This document shows positions 1-8,297 of a stretch of DNA of 64,000 nucleotides, piece after piece. The translations under genes were made by a program, and so were the position numbers. Below the pieces are notes generated by a model, which was not told where the DNA came from, did no database searches, and worked only from the letters and a program-made list of their open reading frames with translations. The stretch comes from Bradyrhizobium icense (GTDB lineage: Bacteria; Pseudomonadota; Alphaproteobacteria; Rhizobiales; Xanthobacteraceae). The first letter of the stretch is position 1; the number at the start of each line of letters is the position of its first letter. Where the stretch lies: contig NZ_CP016428.1 in the NCBI RefSeq assembly GCF_001693385.1, forward strand, positions 8,236,001 through 8,300,000. Reading direction: 5' to 3'.

Positions 1-20
1 TCGATGATGCGTGCCGTCAT
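1..20 (-). CDS. folD: 5' end of a gene running off the window, probably folD
   Basis: Only the first six codons and part of a seventh are inside the window: ATG at 20-18 reads M-T-A-R-I-I. The minus strand has GAAGGA about six bases before the ATG, a good ribosome binding site. FolD (methylenetetrahydrofolate dehydrogenase/cyclohydrolase) proteins of Bradyrhizobium relatives begin this way, and folD commonly follows the yggT and DUF167 genes, which lie just upstream here on the same strand. The name is an inference from six residues and context. Confidence 0.45.
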
Positions 21-45
21 CTCAATCCTTCGTCTTCGCTTTGAC

Positions 46-110
46 GCATGATCTTTTCGGAAAACCGGGTCCCACTTTGCGCTAACGCGGCCTCCGGCTC
101 CGGATCATGC
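46..110. repeat. Dispersed palindromic intergenic repeat (family A)
   Basis: GCATGAT at 46-52 and its complement at 104-110 bracket a core containing the pattern TTTTCGGAAAACCGG. A second, diverged copy in the opposite orientation is at 24309-24355. Such elements are frequent between genes in Bradyrhizobium genomes. The right end overlaps the stop codon (105-107) of the DUF167 gene. Confidence 0.7.
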
Positions 111-422
111 TTTGGCGGCGGCTACCTTTCGCAGCGTTTCGCCGAGAATTTTGGGATCGCCATCAATGGCGACCTGCTTGAGGCGCGACGTCATGCCCGA
201 CAGGATCTTCACCCTCGCCTTCGGGACGCCGAGCACCTTCGCCAGCAGTTCCGTGACCGCGCGGTTTGCCTCGCCGCCGTCGGCGATGGCGCGGACGCGA
301 ACCTTGACCACCGAGCGGCCGTTGGCGAGCGTCTCAATGCCATCGATATCGTCGCGGCCGCCGCGCGGTGTCACCCGCAGCGCGACACTGATGCCGTCGG
401 TGGAGTAGCGCCAGGGATCCAT
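105..422 (-). CDS. DUF167 / YggU family protein (UPF0235)
   Basis: A 105-residue protein of the small alpha/beta DUF167 family, usual length about 100. The core is recognisable: a VTPRGGRD segment near residue 18, then KVRVRAIADGGEANRAV around 40-55 and a GMTSRLK segment near 75. The biochemical role of the family is unknown, though it is nearly universal and often linked to yggT, as here. It starts 30 bases downstream of the yggT stop, so the two are probably co-transcribed with the folD-like gene that follows. Its last codons lie inside a palindromic repeat, so the C-terminal end may be repeat-derived. Confidence 0.9.
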   Translation of the reverse strand: MDPWRYSTDGISVALRVTPRGGRDDIDGIETLANGRSVVKVRVRAIADGGEANRAVTELLAKVLGVPKARVKILSGMTSRLKQVAIDGDPKILGETLRKVAAAKA

Positions 423-452
423 CGGGCATCCATCAGCTGTCGGTGCTCGCGA

Positions 453-743
453 TCAGACGACGTTGGGATAGACGTAGTAGAGAATCACCCGCTGCATGAA
501 CATGATGATCAGGATCAGGATAATCGGTGAGATATCGAGGCCGCCCAGATTGGGCATGAACCGGCGGATCGGCGCCAGCGCCGGCTCGGTGATCCGGTAC
601 AGGAACTCGGCCACCGCCGCGACGAACCCGTTGCGCGTGTTCACGACATTGAAGGCGATCAGCCAGGACAGGATGGCCGCAGCGATCAAGAGCCAGACAT
701 AGAGGTCAAGGACGATGATGACGATGTCGAGGATGGCGCGCAT
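453..743 (-). CDS. YggT family integral membrane protein
   Basis: A 96-residue hydrophobic protein from the ATG at 743. Two membrane segments are visible: residues ~3-25 (DIVIIVLDLYVWLLIAAAIL) and ~65-90. Between them is the family's typical NTRNGFV...LYRITEPALAPIRRFMP stretch, where the TEP...P.RR motif is the YggT signature. YggT proteins have been linked to osmotic shock resistance and to cell division or membrane organisation, without an agreed activity. Open frame continues upstream to about 800, but the family start is MRAILDIV, and no good ribosome binding site supports the longer form. It heads a short minus-strand operon with DUF167 and the folD-like gene. Confidence 0.9.
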   Translation of the reverse strand: MRAILDIVIIVLDLYVWLLIAAAILSWLIAFNVVNTRNGFVAAVAEFLYRITEPALAPIRRFMPNLGGLDISPIILILIIMFMQRVILYYVYPNVV

Positions 744-926
744 GTGAGGGGAGCTCGCGAGGAGGGATAAGCAGCTAGATATCGGTTCATCCCCTCGCAA
801 ACAAGGGAAGTTCCCGGCAAAATGACGCCAAAATCGGCGCTTTCACCGTTCTTGACTTGGCCTTGGGCCGGACTGTAAATGGCGCCGATTGTCGGCTGTT
901 TCGGGTCAGTTCGAAGCGGTCGCGAC

Positions 927-1000
<74 letters not shown>

Positions 1001-1002
<2 letters not shown>

Positions 1003-1076
1003 GCCTTCGCTTGCTTCGCAAGCTACGGCTCGGCAAGCCAAGCCGTGCCCCATCGTAGCGAAGCAAGCGAAGGCTG
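1001..1076. repeat. Long inverted repeat abutting tRNA-Ala
   Basis: Perfect 18-base arms at 1001-1018 and 1059-1076, with further complementary bases inside (GCTACG/CGTAGC, ACGGCT/AGCCGT), would form a long hairpin. The left arm begins inside the encoded CCA of the tRNA. It could help end tRNA transcription or processing, but there is no T run after it, so it looks like a mobile palindromic element. Confidence 0.75.
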
Positions 1077-1139
1077 CCGCGGCGTAGCCCGATGGGCGAA
1101 GCCGGGCCTAGGCAAAGCCTACTGCAGCCCACTCCCCCC

Positions 1140-1952
1140 TCACCTCCCCGTAAACCGCGGCGGCCGCTTCTCGACAAAGCTCGCTACGCCCTCCCGGAAA
1201 TCGCTCCCCTTCAGCGCGATCTGCATTTCGCGGTTGGCGTCGATGGTGGCTTCCGCCAGCGTCTGGAACGGCACGTCGTAGAGCTGGCGCTTGATTACCG
1301 AAATCGCGCTCGGCGAGACGAAATCGGCGAGATCGCGCGCGTAAGCGTACGTCTGCTCGCGCAACTGATCCGGCGGATAGAGCCGGGTGACCAGCCCGAT
1401 GCGCAGCGCTTCCTCGCTTGAGACCCGCCGCGCCGACATCAGCAAATCCAGCGCATTGGCGTGGCCGACGATGCGCGGCAGCATCCAGCTAATGCCGTGC
1501 TCGGCAATCAGCCCGCGGCGCGCGAACGAGGTGGTGAAGACGGTATTGTCGGCCGCAAAGCGCAGGTCGCAATAGAGCGCGTGGACCAGGCCGATACCGG
1601 CGGTGGCGCCGTTTAGCATGCCGATCACCGGTTTCGGGATCGCCGGATAATAGGCGTAGCGCGTCTGCCAGTCCGCCCGGCGGTTCATGTCGAACGGCGG
1701 CGTGTTTTCGCCGCGCCTGATCTCGCTGGGATCGATCGCCTGCAACGCCTCCATATCAGCACCGGCGCAGAAGGCGCGGCCGGCGCCGGTGAGCACGATG
1801 ACGCGGACATTGTCGTCGGCGCTGGCAGCCTCCATGGCATGACGCACGTCGCGCTCCATGGTCGCGGTCCACGCGTTCATGCGGTCGGGGCGATTGAGCG
1901 TGATGGTCGCGATCCTGTCGCTCACCTCGTAGAGAATATGCTGATAGGTCAC
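1140..1952 (-). CDS. Enoyl-CoA hydratase/isomerase family protein
   Basis: A crotonase-fold protein of 270 residues, the usual length for enoyl-CoA hydratases, which hydrate 2-enoyl-CoA in fatty-acid and aromatic-acid degradation. Seen in the sequence: NRPDRMNAW near the start, the CoA/oxyanion segment GAGRAFCAGADMEAL, IGMLNGATAGIGLVHALYCDLRFA, and GLIAEHGISWMLPRIVG, where a Glu sits in the catalytic-loop region. I chose the GTG at 1952 because AGGGAGA precedes it by about 7 bases; an ATG at 1979 lacks such a site. Genes on both sides are unrelated, so the substrate cannot be deduced. Confidence 0.88.
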   Translation of the reverse strand: MTYQHILYEVSDRIATITLNRPDRMNAWTATMERDVRHAMEAASADDNVRVIVLTGAGRAFCAGADMEALQAIDPSEIRRGENTPPFDMNRRADWQTRYAYYPAIPKPVIGMLNGATAGIGLVHALYCDLRFAADNTVFTTSFARRGLIAEHGISWMLPRIVGHANALDLLMSARRVSSEEALRIGLVTRLYPPDQLREQTYAYARDLADFVSPSAISVIKRQLYDVPFQTLAEATIDANREMQIALKGSDFREGVASFVEKRPPRFTGR

Positions 1953-2065
1953 CGCGGGTCTCCCTGTCGTTCTTGTCATTGCCGTGCGGGCTCAGGAGCG
2001 CGACACTATCACATCGGCGGTCTTGGAAAGACGTTCGGACGCGCGGATGAAATTCCGCGTGGCGG

Positions 2066-2866
2066 CTATTCGGCTGCTTCCAGCAGAACCGCGTGCGGCG
2101 CGCGCACGATCCAGCCTGCAATGAAATTATTCAGCCACGCCCGCTCAACCACGTCGTGCACGGCACGGCCTTCGAAGTGAAGGTGACGCGGCTGCGCGCC
2201 CGGCGAATCCATCCGCACGCATCCGCGCGTGGTCCAGCGATGCATCATGGCGTAGGTGACGTCGGGATGAAACTGGACACCGAACGCGTGACCGTGCTGA
2301 AACGCCTGCACCGGAAAATCATCGCCTTCGGCGAGCAGTTCGGCGCCATCGGGCAGTTGAAATCCTTCGCCGTGCCAATGGTAGACGCGCTCCGGCCAGT
2401 CCGAACAGAGCGCGTGACCGGCCGCGGTCGGGCGGATCGGATAGTAACCGACCTCGACCCGGCCTTCATGATGCGGCGCGACCTGCGCGCCCAATTGTTT
2501 GGCAAGCATCTGCGCACCCAGGCAGATGCCGAGAAACGGCCGCCGCTCGCGCAAGGGAATTTCGATCCAGTCGATCTCGCGGCGGACATAATCGTCGGGG
2601 TCGTTGGCGCTCATCGGGCCGCCGAAGACGACTGCGCCGGCATGCCGGTCCAGCGTTTCCGGCAAGGGGTCGCCGAACCGCGGACGCCTGATATCGAGGG
2701 GATAGCCGAGCGCGCGCAGGGCATTGCCGACGCGGCCGGGTGTCGAGCTGTCCTGGTGGAGAACGATCAGAACGGGTGACAGGGATGCGGCGTCAGGCGC
2801 AACCAGCGCCCTTCGGCCCGGAAGGGGCACGATGTTGTCGCTATTTTTGCTCGACCGGAACGACAT
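2066..2866 (-). CDS. Class I glutamine amidotransferase domain protein
   Basis: A 266-residue stand-alone class I glutamine amidotransferase (GATase1) fold protein. The oxyanion segment is FGGPMSANDPDDY (~81-93), the nucleophile elbow is GICLGAQ with Cys115, and the catalytic His is H200 in FGVQFHPDV. The third triad residue is normally Glu (HPE) but is Asp202 here, which may weaken or alter glutaminase activity. No synthase domain is fused and none lies nearby. Relatives are often annotated as GMP-synthase-like amidotransferases or gamma-glutamyl hydrolases (PuuD-like). The role is unknown. Confidence 0.85.
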   Translation of the reverse strand: MSFRSSKNSDNIVPLPGRRALVAPDAASLSPVLIVLHQDSSTPGRVGNALRALGYPLDIRRPRFGDPLPETLDRHAGAVVFGGPMSANDPDDYVRREIDWIEIPLRERRPFLGICLGAQMLAKQLGAQVAPHHEGRVEVGYYPIRPTAAGHALCSDWPERVYHWHGEGFQLPDGAELLAEGDDFPVQAFQHGHAFGVQFHPDVTYAMMHRWTTRGCVRMDSPGAQPRHLHFEGRAVHDVVERAWLNNFIAGWIVRAPHAVLLEAAE

Positions 2867-3032
2867 CGACGTTGCTCAGGTGCCTCAGACCGAAACCATA
2901 CCTAAGTGAGTCTTAATTTCGCGTGAGTTCACGCACGCATCCAAAAATGCAAGCAAGCCGTGGGCCAGATGCGATCAGCGCGCCCGATCGCGGTGCGAAC
3001 GGACACGAACACCGGAAAAACCCGGGTTTTCT

Positions 3033-3812
3033 TCAGCGCTGGCGTAGCTGGAAGCGCCCGACTGCCCCAAGGATAAAGGAGCGCGGAAACAGCCGGAGCA
3101 GGAACGGCACAGTCTTGATGCCGAGGCCCGGCAACACTGCCCGTTTGTTCGCCATCAATCCGCTGTAGGCCTGCTGCGCGACATCGGCCGATGAGACGTT
3201 GAGGACCGCCGAATCATAACCGGGATTAAATCCGGCCCGCGCCTGAAATTCCGTAGGTACGGGCCCGGGGCACAACACCGTCACGCGCACGCCATGTGGC
3301 GCCAGTTCGGCGCGCATGGCTTCGGTGAACGACAGCACATAGGCCTTGGAGGCGTAATAGACCGCCATGCCCGGCCCCGGCAGAAAGCCGGCGATCGAGC
3401 CGACGTTGAGAAGGCCGCCACGATTGCGAATCAGGTGATCGGAAAACCGCAATGACAGGTCGGTCAGCGCGCGGATGTTGACGGCGATGATCTCGAGCTG
3501 GTTGGACCGATCGCGCTGGATCGCTCTGCCGAACACGCCAAATCCAGCGTTGTTGACGAGGTATTCGACTTCTACGCCGGCGGCGGTCAAGGCCTCGGCA
3601 ATCCTGTCGCCGCAGTCCGGTTGCGCAAGGTCGCAGGGAATGACGATCGGCGCCGCGCCGCCGGCCGCCTTGATTTCCTTCGCCAACGCTTCGAGGCGGT
3701 CAGCGCGCCGCGCCACAAGCGCCACGCGATGACCCTTCGATGCAAAAACGCGCGCCAGCTCGGTGCCTATGCCCGCCGATGCACCGGTAATCAGCGTCAC
3801 ACGCTCGGTCAC
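3033..3812 (-). CDS. Short-chain dehydrogenase/reductase (DltE-like)
   Basis: A classical SDR of 259 residues with a GTG start and AAGAG upstream. The N-terminal Rossmann motif TGASAGIG (~8-15) binds NAD(P); an Arg pair after the second strand (VARRADR) suggests NADP. NNAGFG is the fourth-strand motif, and YYASK gives the catalytic Tyr and Lys. PGPVPTEF after the active site is typical of the DltE/YqjQ-type subgroup. The substrate is unknown. It stands alone between an amidotransferase and a TerB-like gene, all on the minus strand, with spacing over 150 bases on each side. Confidence 0.9.
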   Translation of the reverse strand: MTERVTLITGASAGIGTELARVFASKGHRVALVARRADRLEALAKEIKAAGGAAPIVIPCDLAQPDCGDRIAEALTAAGVEVEYLVNNAGFGVFGRAIQRDRSNQLEIIAVNIRALTDLSLRFSDHLIRNRGGLLNVGSIAGFLPGPGMAVYYASKAYVLSFTEAMRAELAPHGVRVTVLCPGPVPTEFQARAGFNPGYDSAVLNVSSADVAQQAYSGLMANKRAVLPGLGIKTVPFLLRLFPRSFILGAVGRFQLRQR

Positions 3813-4038
3813 GGTCGAATGCTCTTAAATCAAATCAGGGTTATGCTGCAGCACGGAACGAGAGCATAGGCGCGCGGTGTGGCGCAAGCCATCCCCCAAA
3901 TATGGCGCCATGCGGGCCTGTGTGCTCCACGTGTTGAAGTCTCTATGTTTTCAGGCCTATCGCGCGCTGCCGCAGCCGATTTCCGGCGCACATTAAAGTT
4001 TCGTCATCTGCAATGATGCACAACTTCATCACTCACCG

Positions 4039-4542
4039 TTACAGCGCCGCGTCTTCGGCCTTCGGCGCGCCTTCGGACGAGACCGGCTGCCGGCCAGCCA
4101 CCCGATGCTTGAGATCGATCCGGTCGCGCGAGGAAATGCCGAGCAGATCGGCTGCGCGCCAGACGACGTTGTCCTCGAACTCGCTGACCTGGCCGTCCGC
4201 GTATACCAGTTCCCACATCATCTCGATGATGCGAAGCCGGCCCTCCTCGTTCACCGAACGCATGATGACGCTGGTGAAACGATAGAGATCGACCGCCTCG
4301 CCTTCGGCCCGCGTCGCCGACGCGATCAAATGATCCGCCGTGCCGGGATCTAGCTTGAAGCGGCTCTCGATCAAACTGTGCAATTTGCGCTTCTCGATCG
4401 CGCTCGGCTCGCCGTCAAGCGAGACGACGTGAACCAGTAGCGCAGTCGCGGCGAGAAGATACCCGGTATCGTCGAACGCAAAGTCCGGATCCGCGTTGGG
4501 CGCAACGATGTCGGCAATGAATTGGCGCAGTCCGTCGAGCAT
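4039..4542 (-). CDS. TerB-like (tellurite resistance TerB) family protein
   Basis: A 167-residue mostly helical protein beginning MLDGLRQFIADIV, preceded by AGGTGG five bases before the ATG. The repeated acidic helices (e.g. HVVSLDGEPSAIEKRKLHSLI and ELVYADGQVSEFEDNVVWRAADLL) match the TerB/DjlA-type calcium- or metal-binding four-helix fold, with Asp/Glu-rich turns at VSLDGEPS and YADGQVS. TerB proteins are linked to metal resistance or membrane stress systems, but many chromosomal copies have no known role, and there are no other ter genes nearby. The frame is open upstream to 4629, but the longer start looks unlikely. Confidence 0.8.
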   Translation of the reverse strand: MLDGLRQFIADIVAPNADPDFAFDDTGYLLAATALLVHVVSLDGEPSAIEKRKLHSLIESRFKLDPGTADHLIASATRAEGEAVDLYRFTSVIMRSVNEEGRLRIIEMMWELVYADGQVSEFEDNVVWRAADLLGISSRDRIDLKHRVAGRQPVSSEGAPKAEDAAL

Positions 4543-4648
4543 CCATCCACCTGCAAATTCGAAGAAGCTGTCGGGCGAATATGGGTCGAAGACCTGGCCT
4601 TCGCAATCCGCGCGATGGTTGGCTGACAAGGCATGCAGATTAAATCGG

Positions 4649-4667
4649 CGTCACGTTGGGTGTGACG
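4649..4667. promoter_or_regulatory. Small inverted repeat between terB-like and cupredoxin genes
   Basis: CGTCAC at 4649-4654 and GTGACG at 4662-4667 are separated by seven bases. The site lies in the 375-base divergent region 4543-4917. It could be a regulator site for either gene; no known consensus is matched with confidence. Confidence 0.25.
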
Positions 4668-4846
4668 GAAATATCTGCGCGAAACCCGGGCATTGCCCAA
4701 ACCGCCACGGCGAACGGCGCGCCGTCGCTTTCTGTTGGATCGGGTCCGATTCAAGGCATGCGACCTCGCGGCTTCGGGAAGGCGCGGCCTATCGGCCAAT
4801 GGCCGACTGCGCGATTCGTCGCAGGCCATGAGGGCGACTGTCCAAT

Positions 4847-4867
4847 TGCAAATCATTCGCATTTGCA
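4847..4867. promoter_or_regulatory. Fur-like iron-responsive operator
   Basis: A perfect dyad TGCAAAT-N7-ATTTGCA (centre CATTCGC) sits 50 bases before the cupredoxin start. It resembles the classical Fur consensus (GATAATGATAATCATTATC and its many GCAAATGATTCTCATTTGC-like natural forms), so iron-dependent control is likely. Whether Fur, Irr or another family member binds cannot be told from sequence. Confidence 0.55.
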
Positions 4868-4917
4868 TTAGAGAAAGAACTCGTTGCTTCAACGAGCGAT
4901 TTTCAAGGGAACCGATC

Positions 4918-5394
4918 ATGACCTCCTTCCGCTTCGCGCTTGGTACTGCCGTTGTGCTGGGAATAGCTTCCGGAGCGGCGCTTGCGGCGGGTGATCTGTC
5001 GAAGCAGACGCCGATCGAAATCACCGTCGATCTCGGCTCACCCGGCAAGCACGAATTCGCGCCGAAGCAACTCAAGTTCGAAACCGGCAAGCTCTACAAA
5101 CTGATCCTGCGCAATTCGAGCAGCGATCCGCACTACTTCACCTCGCACGCGTTCTCGCAGATGGTGTTCACGCGCAAGGCACAGGTGACGCAGCAGCAGA
5201 ACGGCAAGACCGTCACACTCGCCGAATTCAAGGGCGCGATCCGTGAAATCGAGGTCTATCCGGGACAATCCGCCGAATGGTGGCTGGTGCCGATCGCGGC
5301 CGGACGCGCCAGCGATCTCCGCTGCGACATCAAGACTAGCGACGGTAAGACCCACGCCGAACTCGGCATGACCGGCGAGATCGTGATCGAATAG
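4918..5394 (+). CDS. Secreted cupredoxin-domain protein
   Basis: A 158-residue exported protein: signal peptide at ~1-24 (TAVVLGIASGAALAAG), then one beta-sandwich. Probable type 1 copper ligands are a His in PHYFTSHAF (His72 or His77), Cys136, His146 and Met151, in the spacing RC...H....GM of blue copper proteins. The ATG at 4918 follows AAGGGA; the frame is open further upstream but lacks the signal peptide logic. Similar domains occur in EfeO-type iron uptake and in periplasmic electron carriers. The Fur-like box just upstream suggests a part in iron or copper homeostasis. No partner gene is adjacent. Confidence 0.8.
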   Translation: MTSFRFALGTAVVLGIASGAALAAGDLSKQTPIEITVDLGSPGKHEFAPKQLKFETGKLYKLILRNSSSDPHYFTSHAFSQMVFTRKAQVTQQQNGKTVTLAEFKGAIREIEVYPGQSAEWWLVPIAAGRASDLRCDIKTSDGKTHAELGMTGEIVIE

Positions 5395-5397
5395 CTA

Positions 5398-6807
5398 TCA
5401 CGGTATCTCGTACACCATCACCTTGTCGGCGATGCCGCGCAGCGCCGCTTCCTTCTGGATCGGCCTGATCGCCTCTTTCTCCAGAATGGTAGCAACGGCC
5501 GGCGATTCGATAATTGGGCCGGTGATGTGGATCTCCTGCGAGGTCGACAGGTGCTGCACCCTTGAAGCGATGTTGACGGTCTGGCCGAAATAGTCCTGCC
5601 GCTCGTTCAGCATCACCGCGAGGCATGGCCCCTCGTGGATACCGATCTTGATGATCAGGTCCTCCCGGCCACGCTCGGCATTCAGCGTCGCCATCGCCGC
5701 GCGCATGCGCAGGCCCGCAACGATCGCATGTTCGGGCCGGATGAAGGTCGCCATCACGGCATCGCCGATCGTCTTCACCACCGCTCCCTTCTCGGAAGCG
5801 ATGATTTCGAGCAGCGCATGGAAATGGGCCCGCACCAGGTCGAAGGCGGCGAGATCGCCGACCCGTTCATAGAGCGCGGTGGAGCCCTTCAGGTCCGTGA
5901 ACAGGAACGTCAGCGAGGTGATCTTGAGGCGCTGATCGACGTTGAGATTATCAGCCTTGAACACATCGCGAAACGTCTGGTTGGACAGCATCCGCTTGGC
6001 GGTGAGGATCGGCTTGCGCTTGCCGAGCAGCTCATGGAGCGTATCGTTGGCGACCCAGACCGCGGGCAGCACCCGGTGATCGGTCTGGTTTTCGAGCGAC
6101 AGGCGGAGCGGTCCCGGCCGCATTACCGTCGAGCCCGTGGGCGCATGCAGCTTGTTGAAGACGATCGAAAATTGCTGCCGCTCGCGGGTTGGTTCGCCCT
6201 GGACATCGAAGAAATGCGCCGAATGCGTCACCGGCTCGAACACGATCACGAACTGGTTGGGTAATTGCAGCGACAGGACCGCCTTCTCGCCCGCCGGCAA
6301 CTCGATCGCTTCGAGCGAAACCTCGTCGATCAGACGATTGATCGACTCCTCGCTCAGGTCCATCCCCGAGCTCCAGAACATCTGGCGGTTATATTCCCAG
6401 ATCGGCAGCGTGCTGGGATCGTGTGCCGCAATGCGCCTGACGCGCGGGCTGATCGTGAAAGCGACCTCGACGCGGTCGTCGACCGATGCTTCGTAACCCT
6501 GGGCGCATAACGCGCAATTATAGTCGTCGTGTCGAAGGGATTTCAGAGTGTTGTGCGCGCCGAGCACGCCGCCGCAGCCGGGACACAGCACGTTCCAGGT
6601 GAGATCGAACAGGCCGAGCCTCGCCGAATGCAGAAAGGCTGAAATGACCTTTTCCTCGTCGAGCCCATAGCGCGCGGCAAAATCCAGGAGGTTGATCCGG
6701 TTGAGATCGCGGTCCTCGCCCGTGGCGATCAGTTGCGAAATGGCGTCGACCACCGCGGGATCGGCGGTCTGCTTCAAGACTGCGAACTGGGCGTGGGTAT
6801 CGCTCAT
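5398..6807 (-). CDS. DUF5939 - class III adenylate/guanylate cyclase
   Basis: A 469-residue soluble signalling enzyme likely to make cAMP. The N-terminal two thirds resemble DUF5939 and carry CPGCGG (Cys75, Cys78) and CALC (Cys98, Cys101), a probable zinc site. The class III catalytic domain starts near 298. Metal ligands are Asp305 (FTDLKGST) and Asp349 (IGDAVMA), Lys345 is at the purine-specifying position, and Asn412/Arg416 lie in QTVNIASR, so all key catalytic residues are present. There is no membrane segment or recognised sensory domain. It faces the cupredoxin gene tail to tail with a three-base gap. Confidence 0.9.
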   Translation of the reverse strand: MSDTHAQFAVLKQTADPAVVDAISQLIATGEDRDLNRINLLDFAARYGLDEEKVISAFLHSARLGLFDLTWNVLCPGCGGVLGAHNTLKSLRHDDYNCALCAQGYEASVDDRVEVAFTISPRVRRIAAHDPSTLPIWEYNRQMFWSSGMDLSEESINRLIDEVSLEAIELPAGEKAVLSLQLPNQFVIVFEPVTHSAHFFDVQGEPTRERQQFSIVFNKLHAPTGSTVMRPGPLRLSLENQTDHRVLPAVWVANDTLHELLGKRKPILTAKRMLSNQTFRDVFKADNLNVDQRLKITSLTFLFTDLKGSTALYERVGDLAAFDLVRAHFHALLEIIASEKGAVVKTIGDAVMATFIRPEHAIVAGLRMRAAMATLNAERGREDLIIKIGIHEGPCLAVMLNERQDYFGQTVNIASRVQHLSTSQEIHITGPIIESPAVATILEKEAIRPIQKEAALRGIADKVMVYEIP

Positions 6808-6911
6808 GGTGACAACCTAGATGACGCTCCCGAGGCGACTGCGCAAGGTGCGCCTCCTTGTGTGACGTATTTTCTTCGCGCGGACCGGCAGGCCGCCCGA
6901 TCAAAAAAATA

Positions 6912-8297
6912 CTACCGCGGCGTGATGGCAAACATCGGCGAACGGTCGGGCTGCGTCGTCACCACGCCGATCGGCATTACCGGATCCTTGCCGACCAGCG
7001 TGACGCGAAACGCGCCGATCATCTTCGCCAGCGCCAGCGTGGCTTCCACGAGCGCAAAATGCGCGCCGATGCAGACGCGGGCGCCGACGCCGAACGGCAG
7101 GTAGGCGAAGCGGTCGGGCGGCGTTGCCGTCATGAAACGGGACGGGATGAAGGCGTTCGGATCGCGCCAGAGTTTTTCGTGCCGATGCAACAGCCACGGC
7201 GCGATCAGGATGATGTCCTTCTTCTTGACCGGCAGACCCGCGATGGTATCCGGCCCGATTGCCGCGCGTGCGATCAGGAACGCCGGCGGATAGAGCCGCA
7301 TGGTCTCGTCGATCACCGCGCGGGTGAATCTCAGCCGCTCGATGTCGTGCGCGCCGTCGACGGTCGCAGTCTGCACTTCGCTCGCCACCTGCTCCTGCGT
7401 CGCAGGATCGAGCGCCAGAAGATAAAGCGCCCAGAACAGCGCGGTCGCCGTCGTCTCATGGCCGGCGAGAATCATGGTAGCGACCTGATCGCCGAGCTGC
7501 TCGTCGGTGAAGGCTTCGCCAGTTTCCGGATCGCGTGCCTCGCCCATCAGGTCGAACAGGTCGCGCGCCGGCGCGCCCTCTTGCTTGCCGGCAGCGCGGC
7601 GCTCGGCCATCAGCATGCCGACGAATGCGGTCCAGCGCTTGCGGAAGCGGCGGCGCGCAATGTCCTGCGGGCTTGGCCAGCTCAGCGGCAACAGCAGATC
7701 GAGGAAATGCGGGCGCGCCAGCCGTTCGCCATACTCCATCACGAAATCGCGCAAGGCGGCGCCATGGCGATCCATCCCGAACGAGAACATGGTGCGCCCG
7801 GCGATCTCGAGCGCCATCCGCTGCATCGCCTCGCGCAGGTCGACGGGAACATTGCTGGCGGCTCTCAGCTTGGCAACCGTCTCGTCGGTCGCCGCCAGCA
7901 TGTGCCGAACGAGCGGCATCACTGCACGCGGCGTGAACGCCGGCGCCAGCGTGCGGCGCTGATACTTCCACGCGCGTCCTTCGGCGATCAGCAGACCTTC
8001 GCCGAGGATTGGACGCAGCACCCGGATACCGGCCGGCGTGCGCGTATAGTTTTCGTAGTTGTCGACCAGCACATGCTTGATCGCATCCGGCGTGTTGAGA
8101 ATGAACGTGCTGCGTCCGAAGAAGCGGCCCTGGACGATATCTTCCTCATAGGCGCGCTGGCCCCAGCTACCGATCGGGCTTTCGCGGATCGCCTTCATCC
8201 GCCCGAACACCGTCATGTCGTCGGGCGCCCGCGGCGGGCTCGGCGGCACCAATGGTGCTCGCGCAACCGGCATGTCGTAGGCTTCGGCTATGCTCAT
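6912..8297 (-). CDS. Cytochrome P450
   Basis: A 461-residue soluble bacterial P450, the usual length, from the ATG at 8297. Landmarks: the I-helix oxygen-binding motif AGHETTATALFW, the K-helix ETMR, and the haem loop FGVGARVCIGAHF with axial Cys409. It would use external ferredoxin/reductase for hydroxylation; no redox partner gene is adjacent and the substrate is unknown. An in-frame extension to 8417 exists, but it is encoded by a palindromic repeat and is unlikely to be translated. The start overlaps the last bases of the upstream Tat-hydrolase gene (8294). Confidence 0.92.
   Translation of the reverse strand: MSIAEAYDMPVARAPLVPPSPPRAPDDMTVFGRMKAIRESPIGSWGQRAYEEDIVQGRFFGRSTFILNTPDAIKHVLVDNYENYTRTPAGIRVLRPILGEGLLIAEGRAWKYQRRTLAPAFTPRAVMPLVRHMLAATDETVAKLRAASNVPVDLREAMQRMALEIAGRTMFSFGMDRHGAALRDFVMEYGERLARPHFLDLLLPLSWPSPQDIARRRFRKRWTAFVGMLMAERRAAGKQEGAPARDLFDLMGEARDPETGEAFTDEQLGDQVATMILAGHETTATALFWALYLLALDPATQEQVASEVQTATVDGAHDIERLRFTRAVIDETMRLYPPAFLIARAAIGPDTIAGLPVKKKDIILIAPWLLHRHEKLWRDPNAFIPSRFMTATPPDRFAYLPFGVGARVCIGAHFALVEATLALAKMIGAFRVTLVGKDPVMPIGVVTTQPDRSPMFAITPR

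Noticed and set aside
2039..2060. Small hairpin between the amidotransferase and enoyl-CoA hydratase genes
   Set aside because: Only six paired bases (CGCGGA/TCCGCG) and no T run; too weak to call a terminator.
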